Below are positions 62,444 to 64,000 of a stretch of 64,000 nt of DNA, one piece after another; position 1 is the stretch's first letter; each line of letters starts with the position of its first letter. Both the position numbers and the translations under genes were made by a program. Origin of the DNA: JAHEJE01 sp965216335 (GTDB taxonomy: Bacteria; Pseudomonadota; Alphaproteobacteria; Rhizobiales; Aestuariivirgaceae); NCBI GenBank assembly GCA_965216335.1, contig OZ244154.1, forward strand, positions 2,046,001-2,110,000, written 5' to 3'. The notes beneath the pieces were generated by a model that worked only from the letters and a program-made list of their open reading frames with translations, was not told where the DNA came from and ran no database searches.

Positions 62444-63556
62444 ATGCAAACATCAAGCGACATCATTGTCATCGGTGCGGGGATCGCCGGCGCGTCGGTT
62501 GCCGCCGAACTGGCACCGCACCGTCGCGTCACCATCCTGGAGATGGAAAGCGTTGCCGGTTACCACACCACCGGCCGCTCGGCTGCCACCTATGTGCCGA
62601 CCTACGGTCCGCCCGTCATGCGCGCCATGACCCGGGCCAGCGAGCCGTTCTTCCGCTCTCCGCCACAGGGCTTCACCGAACACCCGCTGATTTCACCGCG
62701 CGGCGAGATGATGCTGGCCGGCCCCGGCGACGAGGCTCACATCGAGCAGGGCCTCAAGGATGGCCTGCAGCAAATCTCCTGCGAGCGGGCCCGTGGCATT
62801 GTCGGCCCGCTCAAGCCGGAGGCGTTCAGCGCCATCCTCTATGACCCGTCAGCCGAGGACCTTGACGTCGATGCCCTGCACCAGGGCTTCCTGAAATCCT
62901 TCCGCGCCGCCGGCGGCCAGCTGGTGCTGGATGCCGGGGCGGACAAGATCACCCGCCGCAACGGGTCATGGCGGATCACCACACCCAAGGGCGAATTCAC
63001 CGCCGCCGTCATCATCAACGCCGCCGGCGCCTGGGCCGACGAGGTGGCGGCAGCCGCCGGCGCGGCCCGGCTCGGCATCCAACCGAAACGCCGCAGCGCC
63101 GCGCTCATTCCCATCCCCGAAGGCTGGGACGTCAGCACCTGGCCTTTGGTTTTCGGCGCCGGCGAGACCTATTACTTCCGCCCAATGTCCGGCAAGCTGA
63201 TGGTGTCGCCGGCCGATGCCACGCCTGTCGACCCGCATGACGCCTGGGCCGAAGACATGGCGATTGCTGAGTCCATCGAGCACCTGCAGAATGCCATCGA
63301 CATCGAGGTCACCCGGCTCGAACACACTTGGGGCGGCTTGCGCACCTTCGCCCCCGACGGCGGCCCGGTCGTCGGCTTCGACCCAGACATCGACGGGCTG
63401 TTCTGGCTCGCCGGCCAGGGCGGCTACGGCATCCAGACCTGCCCGGCCATGGCGCGCACCGCAGCGGCATTGGTCACCGGCAGCCCGGTCCCCGATGACA
63501 TCGCCGCTGAGGGGGTTACAGCCGACGCCATCAGCCCGGCACGCTTCCGGCAGTGA
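62444..63556 (+). CDS. FAD-dependent D-amino-acid dehydrogenase, D-arginine dehydrogenase-like
   Basis: 370 residues from the ATG at 62444. The Rossmann start IIVIGAGIAGASVAAELA (7-24), YHTTGRSAATYVPTYG (40-55), SPRGEMMLAG and the C-terminal GLRTFAPDGGPVVGF and WLAGQGGYGIQT are of the DAO family and agree along the chain with Pseudomonas aeruginosa D-arginine dehydrogenase as I recall it, including the active-site His (H41) and Glu (E88). It would convert D-arginine or other D-amino acids to 2-ketoacids. Divergent from the M24 gene, 87 bp away; the next gene encodes a matching decarboxylase-like enzyme. Confidence 0.85.
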   Translation: MQTSSDIIVIGAGIAGASVAAELAPHRRVTILEMESVAGYHTTGRSAATYVPTYGPPVMRAMTRASEPFFRSPPQGFTEHPLISPRGEMMLAGPGDEAHIEQGLKDGLQQISCERARGIVGPLKPEAFSAILYDPSAEDLDVDALHQGFLKSFRAAGGQLVLDAGADKITRRNGSWRITTPKGEFTAAVIINAAGAWADEVAAAAGAARLGIQPKRRSAALIPIPEGWDVSTWPLVFGAGETYYFRPMSGKLMVSPADATPVDPHDAWAEDMAIAESIEHLQNAIDIEVTRLEHTWGGLRTFAPDGGPVVGFDPDIDGLFWLAGQGGYGIQTCPAMARTAAALVTGSPVPDDIAAEGVTADAISPARFRQ

Positions 63557-63557
63557 A

Positions 63558-63581
63558 ATTATTGTACAGTTGTACAATAAT
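63558..63581. promoter_or_regulatory. GntR-like operator palindrome
   Basis: Perfect 11-bp arms ATTATTGTACA and TGTACAATAAT separated by GT, one base after the dehydrogenase stop and 174 bp before the ThDP-enzyme gene. The TTGTACA core is typical of FCD-type GntR operators. Confidence 0.5.
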
Positions 63582-63670
63582 GCTTGCGCAACCGCGATGC
63601 TTTCGGCAATGTCAGACTCCAAGCAATTGCTTTGATTGCCGGACCTGGAACCAGCGTGGTCCGAAATTTT

Positions 63671-63693
63671 CCCTCCCTCAGAAAGGGGGAAGG
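63671..63693. repeat. P1 repeat, half copy
   Basis: CCCTCCCTCAGAAAGGGGG and AAGG form only the first hairpin of the P1 family. It lies between the palindrome and the ThDP-enzyme gene. Confidence 0.6.
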
Positions 63694-63755
63694 AGCAATC
63701 ACAACCAAACCGGACAACAGTGCGAGCGAGCCGGATATGATGAGGAGAAGCGCAA

Positions 63756-64000
63756 ATGGCCCGTTCTGAACTCTCCATCGGTGAAGCGATCGTTCCCCTG
63801 CTGGAGGGCTATGGCGTCGACACGGTGTTCGGCATTCCCGGCGTTCACAACGTTGAGATGTACCGCGCCCTGCCGCGCTCCGGTATCACGCACATTCTGC
63901 CGCGCCACGAACAGGGCGCCGGTTTCATGGCCGACGGCTATGCCCGCGCCACCGGCCGGCCGGGCGTGTGTTTCATCATCACCGGGCCGGGCCTGACCAA
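63756..64000 (+). CDS. ThDP-dependent decarboxylase, 2-ketoarginine decarboxylase (AruI)-like (5' part)
   Basis: Only the first 81 codons are in the window, starting at the ATG at 63756 with GAGGAG 8 bases upstream. LSIGEAIVPLLEGYGVDTVFGIPGVHNVEMYRAL and ILPRHEQGAGFMADGYARATGRPG (with the catalytic Glu of ThDP enzymes) belong to the acetolactate-synthase-like superfamily. The GIPGVHNVE wording is that of 5-guanidino-2-oxopentanoate decarboxylases, as I recall them. With the upstream D-arginine dehydrogenase-like enzyme it would turn D-arginine into 4-guanidinobutyraldehyde. The rest is outside the window, so the assignment rests on a short segment. Confidence 0.75.
   Translation, partial: MARSELSIGEAIVPLLEGYGVDTVFGIPGVHNVEMYRALPRSGITHILPRHEQGAGFMADGYARATGRPGVCFIITGPGLT

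Noticed and set aside
1..64000. CRISPR arrays, tRNA or rRNA genes
   Set aside because: No regularly spaced repeats and no tRNA or rRNA signature were found on either strand.

Overview
The window is a high-GC chromosomal segment of an alphaproteobacterium, most likely of the order Hyphomicrobiales (Rhizobiales). The evidence is the gene order ffh-(GNAT)-rpsP-rimM-trmD-rplS followed by leuC/leuD, the neighbourhoods moxR-DUF58-BatA/DUF4159 and DUF1285-NUDIX-cca, the family content (DUF4167, CaiB/BaiF, FixK/FNR-type box) and dense families of palindromic intergenic repeats. The genus cannot be read from the sequence. I saw no rRNA, tRNA or CRISPR array.

Layout. 1-9.9 kb: a truncated ABC exporter, an Asp/Asn beta-hydroxylase-like dioxygenase, a GNAT enzyme, and a four-gene minus-strand operon (MoxR ATPase, DUF58, BatA/DUF4159, large membrane protein). 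10-17.5 kb: DUF1285, CoA-pyrophosphatase-type NUDIX, CCA-adding enzyme, CaiB/BaiF transferase, cytochrome P460, leuB, M23 peptidase, enoyl-CoA hydratase. 17.5-23.2 kb: an accessory stretch with an FNR box and a MITE-like element in front of hsp20, a 1.4-kb stretch without recognisable genes, an orphan polar amino-acid permease, a CadC-like TPR regulator and an IS481 remnant. 23.2-38.2 kb: lytic transglycosylase, leuD, leuC, glutathione transferase, two exported proteins, the rplS-trmD-rimM-rpsP-ffh block, clpB. 38.4-54.9 kb: MOSC protein, DUF4167, prmC, prfA, a URO-D-like enzyme facing a MocR regulator, a RodZ-like protein, priA, transaldolase/FSA, xerC, TraB/GumN, asd, an EF-hand protein, TerC. 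54.9-59.6 kb: a mobile-element island (an IS630 element nested in another IS630 element, a second MITE-like element, IS110, IS5). 59.6-64 kb: lytic transglycosylase, AIM24-like protein and what looks like a D-arginine/guanidino-compound catabolic locus (M24 hydrolase, D-amino-acid dehydrogenase, start of a 2-ketoarginine decarboxylase-like ThDP enzyme).

Repeats are the main theme outside the genes. Family P1 (four full copies and one half copy) and family P2 (three full copies plus related pieces) are 120-135 bp imperfect inverted repeats between genes. One P1 copy forms the N-terminus of a secreted transglycosylase. A third, 64-bp repeat ends in a palindrome that touches the stop codon of minus-strand genes. 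Two MITE-like elements share an internal core but have different terminal inverted repeats.

No single locus is proven to be a new system. The best leads are the MITE inserted between an FNR box and hsp20, the mosaic MITE pair, the repeat-derived signal-peptide extension, the L19 protein with a helix-hairpin-helix tail, a branched RNA candidate between prmC and the DUF4167 gene, the URO-D/MocR pair, and the guanidino-compound locus with a GntR-like operator and a metal-ligand-poor M24 enzyme. All family names come from reading motifs by eye; no database search was run.
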